A stretch of 64,000 nt of DNA from positions 62,001-126,000 of the forward strand of contig JAGFNW010000021.1 in NCBI GenBank assembly GCA_017592665.1. Direction: 5' to 3'. Under the pieces are notes generated by a model, which had not been told where the DNA came from, made no database searches, and was given only the letters and a program-made list of their open reading frames with translations. This DNA is from Streptosporangiaceae bacterium NEAU-GS5. GTDB lineage: Bacteria > Actinomycetota > Actinomycetes > Streptosporangiales > Streptosporangiaceae. Below are positions 1-8,482 of the stretch, piece after piece. Numbering within the stretch: position 1 is the first letter of the stretch; each line of letters starts with the position of its first letter. Position numbers and translations under genes: made by a program.

Positions 1-1
1 C

Positions 2-712
2 GTGCTGTCCATCCTCGACACGCAGGCGATGGCCGTGCCGATCAAGAAGGCCGCGTCCGCCGGGGTCCCGGTGCTGGTCTTCGACGGCCCCACCGATCCG
101 TCCGTGGCCGGGCAGGTGATGTCGGTGCTCTCGGACAACGTGAAGCTCGGCGAATACGCCGCCCAGAACATCATCGAAGGCCTGCGCGCGCAGGGTCGCA
201 CCTCCGCCAAGATCATCGTCCTGACCGGCACGAAGTCGATGCTCGTCACCCAGGATCGGATGAAGGGCTTCGAACGCGTGATGGCGACCGCCCCCGAATA
301 CCAGGTCATCGAGGAGCAGGACGCCAACTGGGATCCCAAGCTGTCCGGTGACATCGCCCAGCAGCTGCTGGCCAAACACGGCCGCGACGGCGTGCAGGCC
401 GCGTACGGCATGGCCGACTACATGGCCCTGCCGATCATCCAGGCCGCCAAGCAGGCCGGATTCCCGATCGGCGGCAAGGACGGCCTGATCGTCACCAGCA
501 GCAACTGCTTCAAGGCCGGCATCGACTCCATCAAGGCGGGCGAGCTGTACGGCACGGCGACCGAGGACCCCGGCACGATCGCCGCGCAGACCGCCGACTA
601 CGTCGTCCGCTACCTGACCGGTAAGAAGCCGCCGAGGAGCGAGATGGTCCAGGAGGAGCGGGTGACCGCCGCGACCGTGGGCCAGTTCGCCGAGCAGTGC
701 GGCCACGCATGA
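2..712 (+). CDS. sugar ABC transporter substrate-binding protein (5' truncated by the window edge)
   Basis: C-terminal 236 residues of a type I periplasmic-binding-fold protein of the ribose/xylose/galactose class. It captures a sugar outside the membrane and delivers it to the permeases encoded next. Visible family features are a hinge-region stretch DGPTDPSVAG, an AAQNI helix and the late segment AGIDSIKAGELYGTATEDP typical of Peripla_BP_4 proteins. The N-terminus, with any lipoprotein signal, lies outside the window; the GTG at base 2 is only the first in-frame start codon. The stop overlaps the ATPase start in ATGA, so the genes are one operon. The sugar is not identifiable; the downstream lactonase gene hints at an aldose. 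Confidence 0.85.
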   Translation: MLSILDTQAMAVPIKKAASAGVPVLVFDGPTDPSVAGQVMSVLSDNVKLGEYAAQNIIEGLRAQGRTSAKIIVLTGTKSMLVTQDRMKGFERVMATAPEYQVIEEQDANWDPKLSGDIAQQLLAKHGRDGVQAAYGMADYMALPIIQAAKQAGFPIGGKDGLIVTSSNCFKAGIDSIKAGELYGTATEDPGTIAAQTADYVVRYLTGKKPPRSEMVQEERVTAATVGQFAEQCGHA

Positions 713-2232
713 CGCCATCGCCGGCCGACCGGCCCCTGGGCCCCTATCTGCGGGTCGAGGGGCTGGTCCGTGCCTTCGACGGAGTGCCGGCGGTCCGCGA
801 GGTCTCGTTCGCGGTCGGGCCGGGTGAGATCCACGCTCTGTGCGGGCACAACGGAGCCGGCAAGAGCACCGTGGTGAAGCTGCTGTCGGGGCAGTTGACA
901 CCCGACAGCGGGCGCATCGTCATCGGTGGCCAAGAGGTCGGCTTCCGCGACCGCCAGGCCGCCCAGCGGGCCGGCGTCGCCCTGGTCGACCAGGAGCTGA
1001 GCGTGGTGCCGGCGCTCACCGTCCTCGACAACATGCTCCTCGGCGACATCCACGTGCCCTTCGTCAATCGAAGGCGTACGGCCGCCGCCGAGTGCCGCCG
1101 GGTCCTCGACGACATGGGCCTCGGGCGCATCGCCCCGGATCAGCCGCTGTCGGCGCTCAGCCTCGGCGAGCGGCAACTGGTCGAGATCGCCAAGGCGCTG
1201 AGCCAGAAGGCCCGCCTGGTGATCCTCGACGAGCCGACCGCGACGCTCGGCGACGTCGAGACCGAGCACGTGTTCGCCGCGATTCGGCGGGTCGCCGGCA
1301 TGGGCTGTTCGGTCATCTTCGTCTCCCATCGGCTGACCGAGGTGCTCGGGCTGTGCGACACCGTCACCGTCCTCCGCGATGGACGCAGTGTCGCCACGAC
1401 CCTGGCCAAAGACCTGACGGTCGACGAGCTGATCGTGCAGATGCTCGGGGCGGCGCCGCGCCGCCTGTCGGCCGAGCGCGCCTCGGGCCAGGCCGACGCC
1501 CGCGCGTTGCGGATCGAGCACCTGAACGTGCCCGGGCGCCTGACGGACTTCACCCTCACCGCGCAGGCCGGCCGCGTCCACGCCCTGGCGGGGCAACTCG
1601 GCGGCGGCGCGTCCGACGTCCTGCGCGCCCTCGCCGGGCTGCATCCACGGGCGACCGGCGTCGTCACACTGCACGGCAGGCCGATCCCTTTCCGCGACCC
1701 GGTGCGCGCCGCACGGGAGGGCATCGCGTTCGTGTCCAACGACCGCAAGTCCGAAGGGCTGTTCCTCGGCACGTCGGTCGCGCGGAACCTGGTCGCGACG
1801 CGCCTGCCCGCCCTCGCGCGGGCCGGGGTCATGGTGCCACGCAGGGAACGCCGCGCCGCCCGGTCACTGGCCGAGCGGTCCCGCCTGCCGCCACACCGCC
1901 TGGACGAGCGCGTCACGGCGCTGAGTGGAGGAAACCAGCAGAAGGTCTTCGTCGGCCGCTGCCTCGACGACGGCCGTGTCCACGCCCTGCTCCTGGATGA
2001 GCCGACGCGCGGCGTGGACGTCGGCGGCCGCGCCGAGATCCACCGGCTGCTCCGCCAGGCCGCCGACCGTGACCTCGTCGTCGTGTTCGCCTCTACGGAG
2101 CTCGACGAACTGCTCGAGCTGGGCGACGTGATCGTCACCATGCGGGACGGCCGGATCGTGAGCCGATACGAGGGCGACATCGACGAGGCGCGGCTGCTGC
2201 GCGACATGACCCACGGAGCGCTAGAACCATGA
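709..2232 (+). CDS. sugar ABC transporter ATP-binding protein, two fused ABC domains (RbsA/MglA/XylG type)
   Basis: About 507 residues with two tandem ABC cassettes, the usual build for monosaccharide importers. The first cassette has a Walker A (GHNGAGKST, about residues 46-54), signature LSLGERQ and Walker B LVILDEPTATL. The second has a degenerate Walker A region (GQLGGGASDV), signature LSGGNQQK and LLLDEPTRGVDVG. That asymmetry, with a catalytically weak second P-loop, is normal for this family. The start was taken at 709 because its ATG overlaps the previous stop in ATGA; a GTG 12 bases upstream is also in frame. It energises the two permeases that follow. Confidence 0.93.
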   Translation: MTPSPADRPLGPYLRVEGLVRAFDGVPAVREVSFAVGPGEIHALCGHNGAGKSTVVKLLSGQLTPDSGRIVIGGQEVGFRDRQAAQRAGVALVDQELSVVPALTVLDNMLLGDIHVPFVNRRRTAAAECRRVLDDMGLGRIAPDQPLSALSLGERQLVEIAKALSQKARLVILDEPTATLGDVETEHVFAAIRRVAGMGCSVIFVSHRLTEVLGLCDTVTVLRDGRSVATTLAKDLTVDELIVQMLGAAPRRLSAERASGQADARALRIEHLNVPGRLTDFTLTAQAGRVHALAGQLGGGASDVLRALAGLHPRATGVVTLHGRPIPFRDPVRAAREGIAFVSNDRKSEGLFLGTSVARNLVATRLPALARAGVMVPRRERRAARSLAERSRLPPHRLDERVTALSGGNQQKVFVGRCLDDGRVHALLLDEPTRGVDVGGRAEIHRLLRQAADRDLVVVFASTELDELLELGDVIVTMRDGRIVSRYEGDIDEARLLRDMTHGALEP

Positions 2233-3245
2233 GAACGCGCAACGGCTCCGTGGGCGCCGCGGAAAGCCCGGTGACGCGTGACTCCGGCGACGCCGCGGGC
2301 CGGGACCAGCGCCCGGGTTCGCCGGGTGACCGCTACCTGGGGATAGGTCTTGCCGTCGCGCTGCTGGCGCTAGCCGTACTGGCCGTGACGACGCATCGCT
2401 TCCTCAGCCTCGACAACGCGCGCGCCATTCTCGCGTCCGCGGCTTTTGTGGGCATCGCCGCCATCGGGGCGACGCCGGTGATGATCGCCGGGTCCGCGGT
2501 GTCGCTGGCCACGTCGCAGACCGCGACCGTCGTGGCGATGCTGTTCCTGGCCACGCAGCAGCTGGGGTTGTGGACGGCACTGCTGATCGCCGTCGCGGCC
2601 GGCGTCGCGCTGACCGGCGCGCAGGGCGCGATCATCGGTTTCTGGGGCTCGAACCCGATCGTGCTCACCATCGCGGCGGGCTTCGCGATCGGCGGCGCCG
2701 CCACCTGGTTCAGCGGCGGAACCCCTGTCAATCCGGCCGCGCGCGGCTTCGACGTGCTCAACTCCGCCCCGCTCGGCCTGCCGCTGGCCGTGTACGTGCT
2801 GCTCGTGACCACCGCGGTCGCCCAATGGTCGCTGCGCCGCACGACGGCCGGACGGCAGATGTATCTGATCGGCGAGAATCGGGCCGCGGCCCGGGCCGCC
2901 GGGTTGCCCGTCGGCCGGGTGACCGTGCTCGCCTGGGCCTTCTTCGGCGCGTGCGTCTCCCTGACCGGTGTTTTCCTGGCGGCGTTCAACACCTCCGCCA
3001 CGGTGACGCTCGGCGGGACCCTCACCCTCGACGCCATCGCGGCCGTTCTCGTCGGGGGCACGGCGATCGCCGGCGGCCGCGGCTCGGCCGTGCGGACCTT
3101 GGGCGGTGCGCTGCTCATCGCCGCCATTTCCGACGTGCTCCTGCTGCGCGGATATTCGACCGGGGCGCAGATCCTCGTGAAGGGGCTCCTCGTCCTGGTG
3201 GTCGTCATCGCGGTGCATGTACGGACGACGAGGGGGCAGCGATGA
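2229..3245 (+). CDS. sugar ABC transporter permease (RbsC/XylH type), first subunit
   Basis: 338 residues of BPD_transp_2 type. After a polar N-terminal tail of about 35 residues come eight to ten hydrophobic segments, and near the C-terminus the family sequence AVLVGGTAIAGGRGS. It forms half of the membrane channel of the sugar importer. Start ATG and the preceding TGA overlap in ATGA, and its own stop overlaps the next permease start, so translation is coupled throughout. The substrate cannot be read from the permease. Confidence 0.92.
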   Translation: MRTRNGSVGAAESPVTRDSGDAAGRDQRPGSPGDRYLGIGLAVALLALAVLAVTTHRFLSLDNARAILASAAFVGIAAIGATPVMIAGSAVSLATSQTATVVAMLFLATQQLGLWTALLIAVAAGVALTGAQGAIIGFWGSNPIVLTIAAGFAIGGAATWFSGGTPVNPAARGFDVLNSAPLGLPLAVYVLLVTTAVAQWSLRRTTAGRQMYLIGENRAAARAAGLPVGRVTVLAWAFFGACVSLTGVFLAAFNTSATVTLGGTLTLDAIAAVLVGGTAIAGGRGSAVRTLGGALLIAAISDVLLLRGYSTGAQILVKGLLVLVVVIAVHVRTTRGQR

Positions 3246-4243
3246 TCCACCGGAGTGTGGCTCAACCGGACCGGCTCGTGCCGGCGACCGCGCTCGTGAT
3301 CGTGCTGATCGCGTTCCTCGCCTCGCCTCTGATCAGCGGCAAGCCCATGGCGGTTTTCGACGTCTACAACGCGCTGCAGGGCTTCGCGCAGCTGGGTCTG
3401 CTGGCCCTCGCGATCGGGATCACGATGATCGCCGGCGAGTTCGATCTGTCGGTGGCCGGCACGTACGCGCTGGGGGGCATCCTCGCCGTCCGGACCGGAG
3501 AGACGTCGCCTGTCCTCGGCGTGCTGGCCGCCATGGCCGCGGGCGCCTGCATCGGAGCCGTGCAGGGCGGGCTGATCGCGCGGTTGCGCATCCCGTCCCT
3601 GCCGGTCACGCTCGCGACGTACATCGCGCTCCTCGGCCTGACCTATGCGATGTCCGGAGGATTGAGCACGACGTACCGCAACAGCGACGCGACCTTGTGG
3701 GTCGATCAGACGGTCGGCGGCGTCTTCTCACCGCGGAGCCTGCTGACGCTCGCGGCCTTCCTGGCCGCCGCGATCATGCTGGCCCGCACGAAGCTGGGCC
3801 GCGAACTTCGGGCCATCGGCGGAGACCGCCGGGCCAGCCGGGTGGCGGGCGTCAGCGTCGACCGGCGGCTCGTCGGGATCTTCACGGCGTCGGGGACGCT
3901 GGCGGCGCTCGGCGGAGCCCTGCTGGCCTACAGCTACGCGTCGGCCAACCCGGACCCCGGCCTGCAGCCGTTGATCCTCGCCGTCGTCGCCGCCCTGCTC
4001 GGTGGCGTCTCCCTGGCGGGCGGGCGCGGCGCTCCGCTGGGGCTGCTGGCCGGGACCCTCTCCGTGGCCCTGCTGGCGCAGATCGTCGCGATCACCGCGC
4101 TGCCCGACTTCAGCACCCAGCTTCTGTACGCCGCGCTGCTCGCCGTGATCGTGGCCATCGAGAGCCCTGGACTGCGGCACATAGTGGACCGGGCGCGGGC
4201 CCGATACCGTCACGACACCCCGGTCGCCGAGCCCGACCGGTGA
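3242..4243 (+). CDS. sugar ABC transporter permease, second subunit
   Basis: 333 residues, again BPD_transp_2: multiple membrane spans, the GITMIAGEFDLSVAG motif near residue 50-70 and LLGGVSLAGGRG near the C-terminus. The start is the ATG overlapping the previous TGA; the open frame continues upstream but only as an out-of-phase shadow of the first permease. With the first permease it probably forms a heterodimeric channel. The next gene, encoding a lactonase, lies 49 bases downstream. Confidence 0.92.
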   Translation: MIHRSVAQPDRLVPATALVIVLIAFLASPLISGKPMAVFDVYNALQGFAQLGLLALAIGITMIAGEFDLSVAGTYALGGILAVRTGETSPVLGVLAAMAAGACIGAVQGGLIARLRIPSLPVTLATYIALLGLTYAMSGGLSTTYRNSDATLWVDQTVGGVFSPRSLLTLAAFLAAAIMLARTKLGRELRAIGGDRRASRVAGVSVDRRLVGIFTASGTLAALGGALLAYSYASANPDPGLQPLILAVVAALLGGVSLAGGRGAPLGLLAGTLSVALLAQIVAITALPDFSTQLLYAALLAVIVAIESPGLRHIVDRARARYRHDTPVAEPDR

Positions 4244-4292
4244 CCGCACCGACCTGCCGACGTGCGCCGGCAAAACGCAAAGGAGGACGACC

Positions 4293-5171
4293 ATGACCGC
4301 GAACACGACCACGGTGGCCGAGGGCTTCCACTTCCTGGAGGGGCCGCGCTGGCACGACGGCCGGCTCTGGTTCTCCGACTTCTACAGCTACCAGGTCTAC
4401 TCCATGCTCGAGGACGGCTCGGACCTGCGCGTGGAGGCATCCGTGCCGGGGCAGCCCTCCGGCCTCGGCTGGCTGCCCGACGGACGGCTGCTGATCGTGT
4501 CCATGCGCGACCGCCGGATCCTGCGCCGCGAGCCGGACGGATCGCTCGCCGTACACGCCGATCTCGCCGAGCACACCCGCGGGCACCTCAACGACATGGT
4601 CGTGGACGGCCATGGCCGCGCCTACGTGGGCAACTTCGGATTCGACCTGATGGGCGGCGCGCCGCTGGAGCCCACCACCCTGCATCGGGCCGACCCCGAC
4701 GGCCGGGTCACGCAGGTCGCCGACGACCTCTGGTTCCCCAACGGCAGCGGCATCACGCAGGAAAACGTGCTCGTGGTCGCCGAGACGTTCGGCAACCGCG
4801 TGAGCGCGTTCGACCTCACCGATGACGGCGAACTGGTCAACCGCCGGGTGTGGGCCGAGTTCGGGCCGCTCCCGTCCGACCGCGAGATCGGCGCGGCGCT
4901 CTCTCAGTTGGTGGTCGCCGGCGACGGCGCGTGCCTCGACGTGAAGGGCGGGCTGTGGATCGCCGACGCCATCGGCCACCGGCTGATCCGCGTCATAGAA
5001 GGCGGGACCATCACCGACGAGGTCAAGCCGGGGACACCGGTATACGCCTGCGCGCTCGGCGGCACGGACGGCACCACCCTGTTCGCCTGCGCCGCCCCCG
5101 ACTTCGCCGAGGCCGCACGCAAGGCCGCCAAGGAAGCCCGCATGATCGCCATCCGCGTCCCCAGCCCCTGA
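4293..5171 (+). CDS. SMP-30/gluconolactonase/LRE family protein
   Basis: 292 residues of the SGL six-bladed propeller family, which hydrolyse sugar lactones with a divalent metal. Visible signs are EGPRWHDGRLWFSD at the N-terminus (the Glu is a metal ligand in family members), the LNDMVVDGHGRAYVGNFG blade and LWFPNGSGI, containing the Asn region of the active site. A strong ribosome-binding site (AAAGGAGG) precedes the ATG. Position at the end of the sugar importer operon suggests it opens a lactone made from the imported sugar or from its oxidation. The specific lactone is unknown. Confidence 0.88.
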   Translation: MTANTTTVAEGFHFLEGPRWHDGRLWFSDFYSYQVYSMLEDGSDLRVEASVPGQPSGLGWLPDGRLLIVSMRDRRILRREPDGSLAVHADLAEHTRGHLNDMVVDGHGRAYVGNFGFDLMGGAPLEPTTLHRADPDGRVTQVADDLWFPNGSGITQENVLVVAETFGNRVSAFDLTDDGELVNRRVWAEFGPLPSDREIGAALSQLVVAGDGACLDVKGGLWIADAIGHRLIRVIEGGTITDEVKPGTPVYACALGGTDGTTLFACAAPDFAEAARKAAKEARMIAIRVPSP

Positions 5172-5192
5172 GGTGGACGTCGCGACGGAGGC

Positions 5193-6113
5193 TCAGGCGG
5201 CGAGGACGTGGGCGGTGACGTAGGCGGCGTAGGCGGCCAGCAGGATGGCGCCCTGCCATCGGCTGACCTGGCCGCGCCAGAGGAAAGCCGTCGCCAGCCA
5301 GGTGACGGCGATCAGGAAAGGCCAGTCGAGCGTGATGACCTGGCGCGGCACGACGACCGGAGCCACGACGGCGATCAGTCCGAGGTTGAAGAGCACGAAG
5401 TAGAGCAGGGTGCCGATCAGGTTGCCGGCCGCGACATCGTGGTGGCCGCGTTTGGAGGGCACCGCCTGGCGGATGACCTCCTCGGCCTCGATCGCCGCTG
5501 GGGTGACGATCATCCCCATCACGGTCGCGGGGAACGCGAACTGCCGCACGATGCCGTCCGCGCCGTATCCGATCAGCTCCGCGCCGGCCGTGATGACGAT
5601 CAAGCCGGCGACCGTCAGCCCGACCGGCCGCCACCAGCGCGCCGGCGGCTCATCGACGTTCCGATCCAGCTGGTTCCGCATGGCGAGGACGACGTACGTC
5701 ATGGCCGCGGCGAAGGCCGCGAGCAGCGCCGCTCCGGCCGCACGCGAGGTGTGGCCGCCGATCAGCGCGATGCCGGCGAAGACGGGCGTGGCAGCGACGA
5801 CCAGCAGGATGCCGCGTGGCAGCCGGACCCGCAGCGGAAACAGCACCGCGGCCAGGCCGAGCGCGACGCACATGACGAACGAGGCGCCGCCGAACACCGT
5901 GCCCAGCGCGATCTCGGTGTGCCCGTCGCGCGCGGCCACCACGCCGACCGCGACGTTCTCCGCCTCCAGCCCCGAGAAGACGCCGGCGATGACGAACGGC
6001 GCGGCCCGGAGCAGCGCGGCCAGCCCGACCATGCCGTCTACGAGCATCTCGGTGGACCACACCACGATCACCACCCCGAGCGCGAAGGCGCCCAGGGCCA
6101 GCAGCCCGCTCAC
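5193..6113 (-). CDS. sodium/calcium exchanger (CaCA) family membrane protein
   Basis: 306 residues with about ten predicted membrane spans arranged as an inverted repeat. The first alpha-repeat contains VFSGLEAENVAVGVVAARDG and ALGTVFGGASFV; the second contains TPAAIEAEEVIRQAVPSKRG and GNLIGTLLYFVLFNLG. These match the Na_Ca_ex acidic/GN-type motifs. It should move Ca2+ or another cation or ion pair across the membrane. Its ATG overlaps the stop of the ChrB-like gene (ATGA), so the two are translationally coupled. In known chr operons the partner of ChrB is the ChrA chromate pump, so this pairing is atypical. Confidence 0.85.
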   Translation of the reverse strand: MSGLLALGAFALGVVIVVWSTEMLVDGMVGLAALLRAAPFVIAGVFSGLEAENVAVGVVAARDGHTEIALGTVFGGASFVMCVALGLAAVLFPLRVRLPRGILLVVAATPVFAGIALIGGHTSRAAGAALLAAFAAAMTYVVLAMRNQLDRNVDEPPARWWRPVGLTVAGLIVITAGAELIGYGADGIVRQFAFPATVMGMIVTPAAIEAEEVIRQAVPSKRGHHDVAAGNLIGTLLYFVLFNLGLIAVVAPVVVPRQVITLDWPFLIAVTWLATAFLWRGQVSRWQGAILLAAYAAYVTAHVLAA

Positions 6114-6679
6114 GACACCCCCGTTTCCCCGGCCGGATCCTCGGTGGCCTGCACCGATCGCTCCGTGAAGACGCGGAGGGCCGCCGCGGCCTCATCCACC
6201 GCTTGGCGCGCCCGTGCCCGCCCGGCCGCGCCATGGCGGTCGCGGCGCCCGATCGCCTCCATCCACCGCCGGAGCTTGACCAGGTCGGCCTCGTTCTCCT
6301 CCACCTCGGCGAAGGTGAACCTGCCCCGCCGGGTCTCCTCGGCCAGTTCGGCGAGCAGCGCCTGCGCGCGCTCCACGACCTCGGTGTATTCGGCGTCCCG
6401 CTCGGCGTTGAACCGCGCGAGCAGCCTCCGGTGGGCGCCGTCGGCGAACCCCTCGATCCGGTAGGTGTCGATGCTGCCGCCCGCGCCCGTGATGCCGCCC
6501 GCGACCGTGGACAACGCCTGCTCATCGGCCAGGTCGAGCGGCAGCAGGCAGGTCGACGGGCCCAGATAGAGCGCGCCCAGGCGATGCAGCCGCCGCCAGG
6601 CCGCCACACGCGCCGTCGACGGCTGCTTCGGAGTCCGGTAGCTGATCAGCAGCCAGCCCAGGGACGGTTCATCGCTCAC
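6110..6679 (-). CDS. ChrB N-terminal-domain protein, putative regulator
   Basis: About 189 residues resembling the ChrB N-terminal domain: WLLISYRTPKQPSTARVAAWRRL followed by GALYLGPSTCLLPLD, then a helical C-terminal half rich in Glu and Arg. Full ChrB proteins are about 300 residues; this one lacks the C-terminal rhodanese-like part. ChrB is known as a chromate-responsive regulator of chr operons. GTG at 6679 was preferred because an upstream ATG at 6706 would sit inside a pair of perfect inverted repeats. No ribosome-binding site precedes 6679, so a leaderless transcript is possible. Coupled to the downstream CaCA exchanger. Confidence 0.75.
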   Translation of the reverse strand: MSDEPSLGWLLISYRTPKQPSTARVAAWRRLHRLGALYLGPSTCLLPLDLADEQALSTVAGGITGAGGSIDTYRIEGFADGAHRRLLARFNAERDAEYTEVVERAQALLAELAEETRRGRFTFAEVEENEADLVKLRRWMEAIGRRDRHGAAGRARARQAVDEAAAALRVFTERSVQATEDPAGETGVS

Positions 6680-6690
6680 GCCCTGAGAAT

Positions 6691-6724
6691 GCAACACTCG
6701 TTGCACTATCGCAACATCTGTTGC
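6691..6724. promoter_or_regulatory. tandem perfect inverted repeats GCAAC-N4-GTTGC (operator candidate)
   Basis: Two copies of GCAAC-N4-GTTGC, at 6691-6704 and 6711-6724, separated by 6 bases (20 bases centre to centre). They lie directly upstream of the ChrB/CaCA operon and overlap the likely -35 region on the minus strand. The divergent NTF2-like gene could share them. Autoregulation by the ChrB-like protein is an inference. Confidence 0.65.
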
Positions 6725-6831
6725 GAAAGCTGAGCCGCCTCGGGCCCGGCGCGGGGGCGACCGGACCGCGCTGGGATAGCGTTGCGGCAGACCGTTTTTT
6801 CCCCCGAGAACGGCTTTGGGACGAGGTGGAC

Positions 6832-7275
6832 GTGGCCGGTGAATGTGAGAGCCCGCGGGAAGTCTTCGAACGCCTGGCCGATGGGATCACGAACCGAAGG
6901 TGGCACGACCTGCATGAGTTGTACGCCGTCGACGCCGTGATCGACTATCCGTTCGCCGTTCCAGTGCTGCGCCTGGCCGGTCGCGACGATATCCAGCGAT
7001 ATTTCGCGGCGGTGGCGCGCATGCCCCTCGACCTTCGGGCGTGCAACATCATGGTGCGCGAGACCAGCGACCCCGAAGTCGTCGTCGGCGAATATGACTA
7101 CGACGCGCGGGTCACCACGACCGGCCGCGTGTTCCACGTTGCGAACATACAGGTGACCAGGGTTCGCAACGGTCAGATCGTGGCCTCCCGCGACTACCAC
7201 AACCACCTGGTGCTGGCCGAGGCCGCCGGACGCCTCCCAGCGCTTCTCGAGGCGCTCGAGCAGCGCCGCGGGTGA
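6832..7275 (+). CDS. NTF2-like (SnoaL-fold) protein, nuclear transport factor 2 family
   Basis: About 147 residues with the cone-shaped SnoaL/NTF2 pattern: an N-terminal helix (REVFERLADGITNRRWHDLHELYA), a DAVIDYPFAVP strand, a GRDDIQRYFAAVARM helix and the paired strands ending GQIVASRDYHNH. Such proteins bind small hydrophobic ligands or act as isomerases or hydrolases; the ligand here is unknown. GTG at 6832 was chosen because AGGTGG sits just upstream; the frame is open back to 6721 but that part is not family-like. It stands alone, divergent from the ChrB/CaCA operon. Confidence 0.75.
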   Translation: MAGECESPREVFERLADGITNRRWHDLHELYAVDAVIDYPFAVPVLRLAGRDDIQRYFAAVARMPLDLRACNIMVRETSDPEVVVGEYDYDARVTTTGRVFHVANIQVTRVRNGQIVASRDYHNHLVLAEAAGRLPALLEALEQRRG

Positions 7276-7464
7276 TCCAGGCGACGCCGCCAACTCGGGT
7301 TTCCGTACTGCATGGCGCAAGCATGGCGTGAGCAGCCCTGCGGAGAGAACGGCAAAAAAGTCCTTATCGGAGGACGAACTCCTCATGGGTGATGCCGTGT
7401 CCGCGTGACATGCGCGATGGGTACATGCCTACGCAGCGGCGACGCGACCCCCCTTATTGGCAGG

Positions 7465-7510
7465 AACTACACATCATGTATAGTTATGAAACTACACAGG
7501 ATGTGAAGTT
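7465..7510. promoter_or_regulatory. tandem 21-bp near-palindromes upstream of a TetR gene
   Basis: Two imperfect palindromes of the form AACTACACA-N3-TGTGTAGTT, at 7465-7485 (9 of 10 pairs match) and 7490-7510 (8 of 10), 25 bases centre to centre. They are AT-richer than the surroundings and end 27 bases before the TetR start, so autoregulation is likely. The 187 bases between the previous gene and this site show nothing else I can interpret. Confidence 0.7.
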
Positions 7511-7537
7511 CGTGACGACAGCGGGGAGGTCGGTGCG

Positions 7538-8179
7538 GTGGCTCAGCAGAACGCGCGTAGTCGCCGCACGCGGCTGGCACTGCTCGCCTCGGCGCGCACG
7601 CTGGTCGAGCAGGAGGGCGTCACCGCGGTCACCATGGCCTCGGTCGCCGAACACGCCGGAGTCACACGTCGCGCGGTCTACCTCCACTTCGCCACCCGCG
7701 GCGAACTCGTCGCGGCGCTCTACGAACACGTCATCGAAACGGCCGAGCTCGCCGCTTCGCTGAAGTCGGTGTGGCTGGCCCCCGACGCGGTGTCGGCACT
7801 CGACGAGTGGGCACGCCACCTGGCTCGTTCACATACCGAGTTGATCCCGGTCGCGCGCGCGTTCCAGCGGGTCCGGGGGACCGACCCGGATGCCCGCGAC
7901 TCCTGGGATTCGGTCACGCGGCAGTGGCGCAAGTCGTGCCGGCGGCTGGCCGACTGGCTCGCCGCCGAGGCCCGGCTGTCGGCGCCGTGGACGGTCGAGA
8001 CCGCCGCCGACATGTTGTGGGCCCTGATGTCTTTTGACGTGCTGGAAGCACTGGTCGTCGACCGGCGGTGGTCGCGCAAGCGGCTGGCCCGGCAGCTGTC
8101 GGTGCTTCTGCGCTCCACATTCGTCGCTGAGCCGGAGGCCGCCAAGAAGGCGGTCAAGAGGCAGCGGCAACCAGCGTAG
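7538..8179 (+). CDS. TetR/AcrR family transcriptional regulator
   Basis: 213 residues. The N-terminal HTH runs through LALLASARTLVEQEGVTAVTM and VAEHAGVTRRAVYLHF, followed by a helical ligand-binding domain ending in a basic tail (KKAVKRQRQ). GTG at 7538 has GGAGG 8 bases upstream. Two palindromes in front suggest that it represses itself. A 16-codon lysine-rich reading frame with its own strong ribosome-binding site begins 17 bases after the stop and may be in the same transcript. No enzyme or pump gene is adjacent, so the regulated function is not evident. Confidence 0.88.
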   Translation: MAQQNARSRRTRLALLASARTLVEQEGVTAVTMASVAEHAGVTRRAVYLHFATRGELVAALYEHVIETAELAASLKSVWLAPDAVSALDEWARHLARSHTELIPVARAFQRVRGTDPDARDSWDSVTRQWRKSCRRLADWLAAEARLSAPWTVETAADMLWALMSFDVLEALVVDRRWSRKRLARQLSVLLRSTFVAEPEAAKKAVKRQRQPA

Positions 8180-8196
8180 GAGGGAGGCGACCACCC

Positions 8197-8247
8197 ATGG
8201 CGAAGAAATCCAAGAAGAGCAAGAAGGGCAAGAAGGGCAAGAAGTAA
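8197..8247 (+). CDS. 16-residue lysine-rich micropeptide
   Basis: ATG at 8197 opens 16 codons before TAA: MAKKSKKSKKGKKGKK, with 10 Lys, plus Ser, Gly and Ala only. A near-ideal ribosome-binding site (AGGAGGGAGG) lies upstream and a long hairpin follows, so it looks like a genuine terminal cistron behind the TetR gene. Lys codons are nearly all AAG, as expected for this genome. The composition resembles the basic tails of nucleoid or RNA-binding proteins. No function can be assigned, and a decayed 3' end of the TetR region is the alternative. Confidence 0.55.
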   Translation: MAKKSKKSKKGKKGKK

Positions 8248-8262
8248 GGATGCCCACGACAT

Positions 8263-8299
8263 ACGTGCGGTGGCGCCGATCATCGGCGCCACCGCACGT
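8263..8299 (+). terminator. long perfect hairpin after the TetR/micropeptide unit
   Basis: An 18-base arm (ACGTGCGG through CGAT) and its exact complement are separated by a single base. There is no T-tract, which is usual for terminators in GC-rich actinomycetes. It ends the TetR-micropeptide transcript. From here to 8482 I see no coding sequence. Confidence 0.7.
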
Positions 8300-8482
8300 C
8301 GCGTATGACCGCGCCGCGCACGGGGGCCGCGGGCGACCCCTGCGGGACCTGCCCCAAGAAGAGGGCTCTCACCTGGCCATACGCCACAGTCGGCAGTCAA
8401 TCTGGCGGGCACGTAGTGAGCGCCAGGCGGATGTGGTAGCGTGGCAAGGGTAGTTGCAGTGTAGTACCCATTGAACGCTTTT

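Noticed and set aside
6721-6831. N-terminal extension of the NTF2-like protein from a TTG at 6721
   Set aside because: It would start inside the tandem inverted repeats and has no similarity to the fold. GTG at 6832 has AGGTGG upstream.
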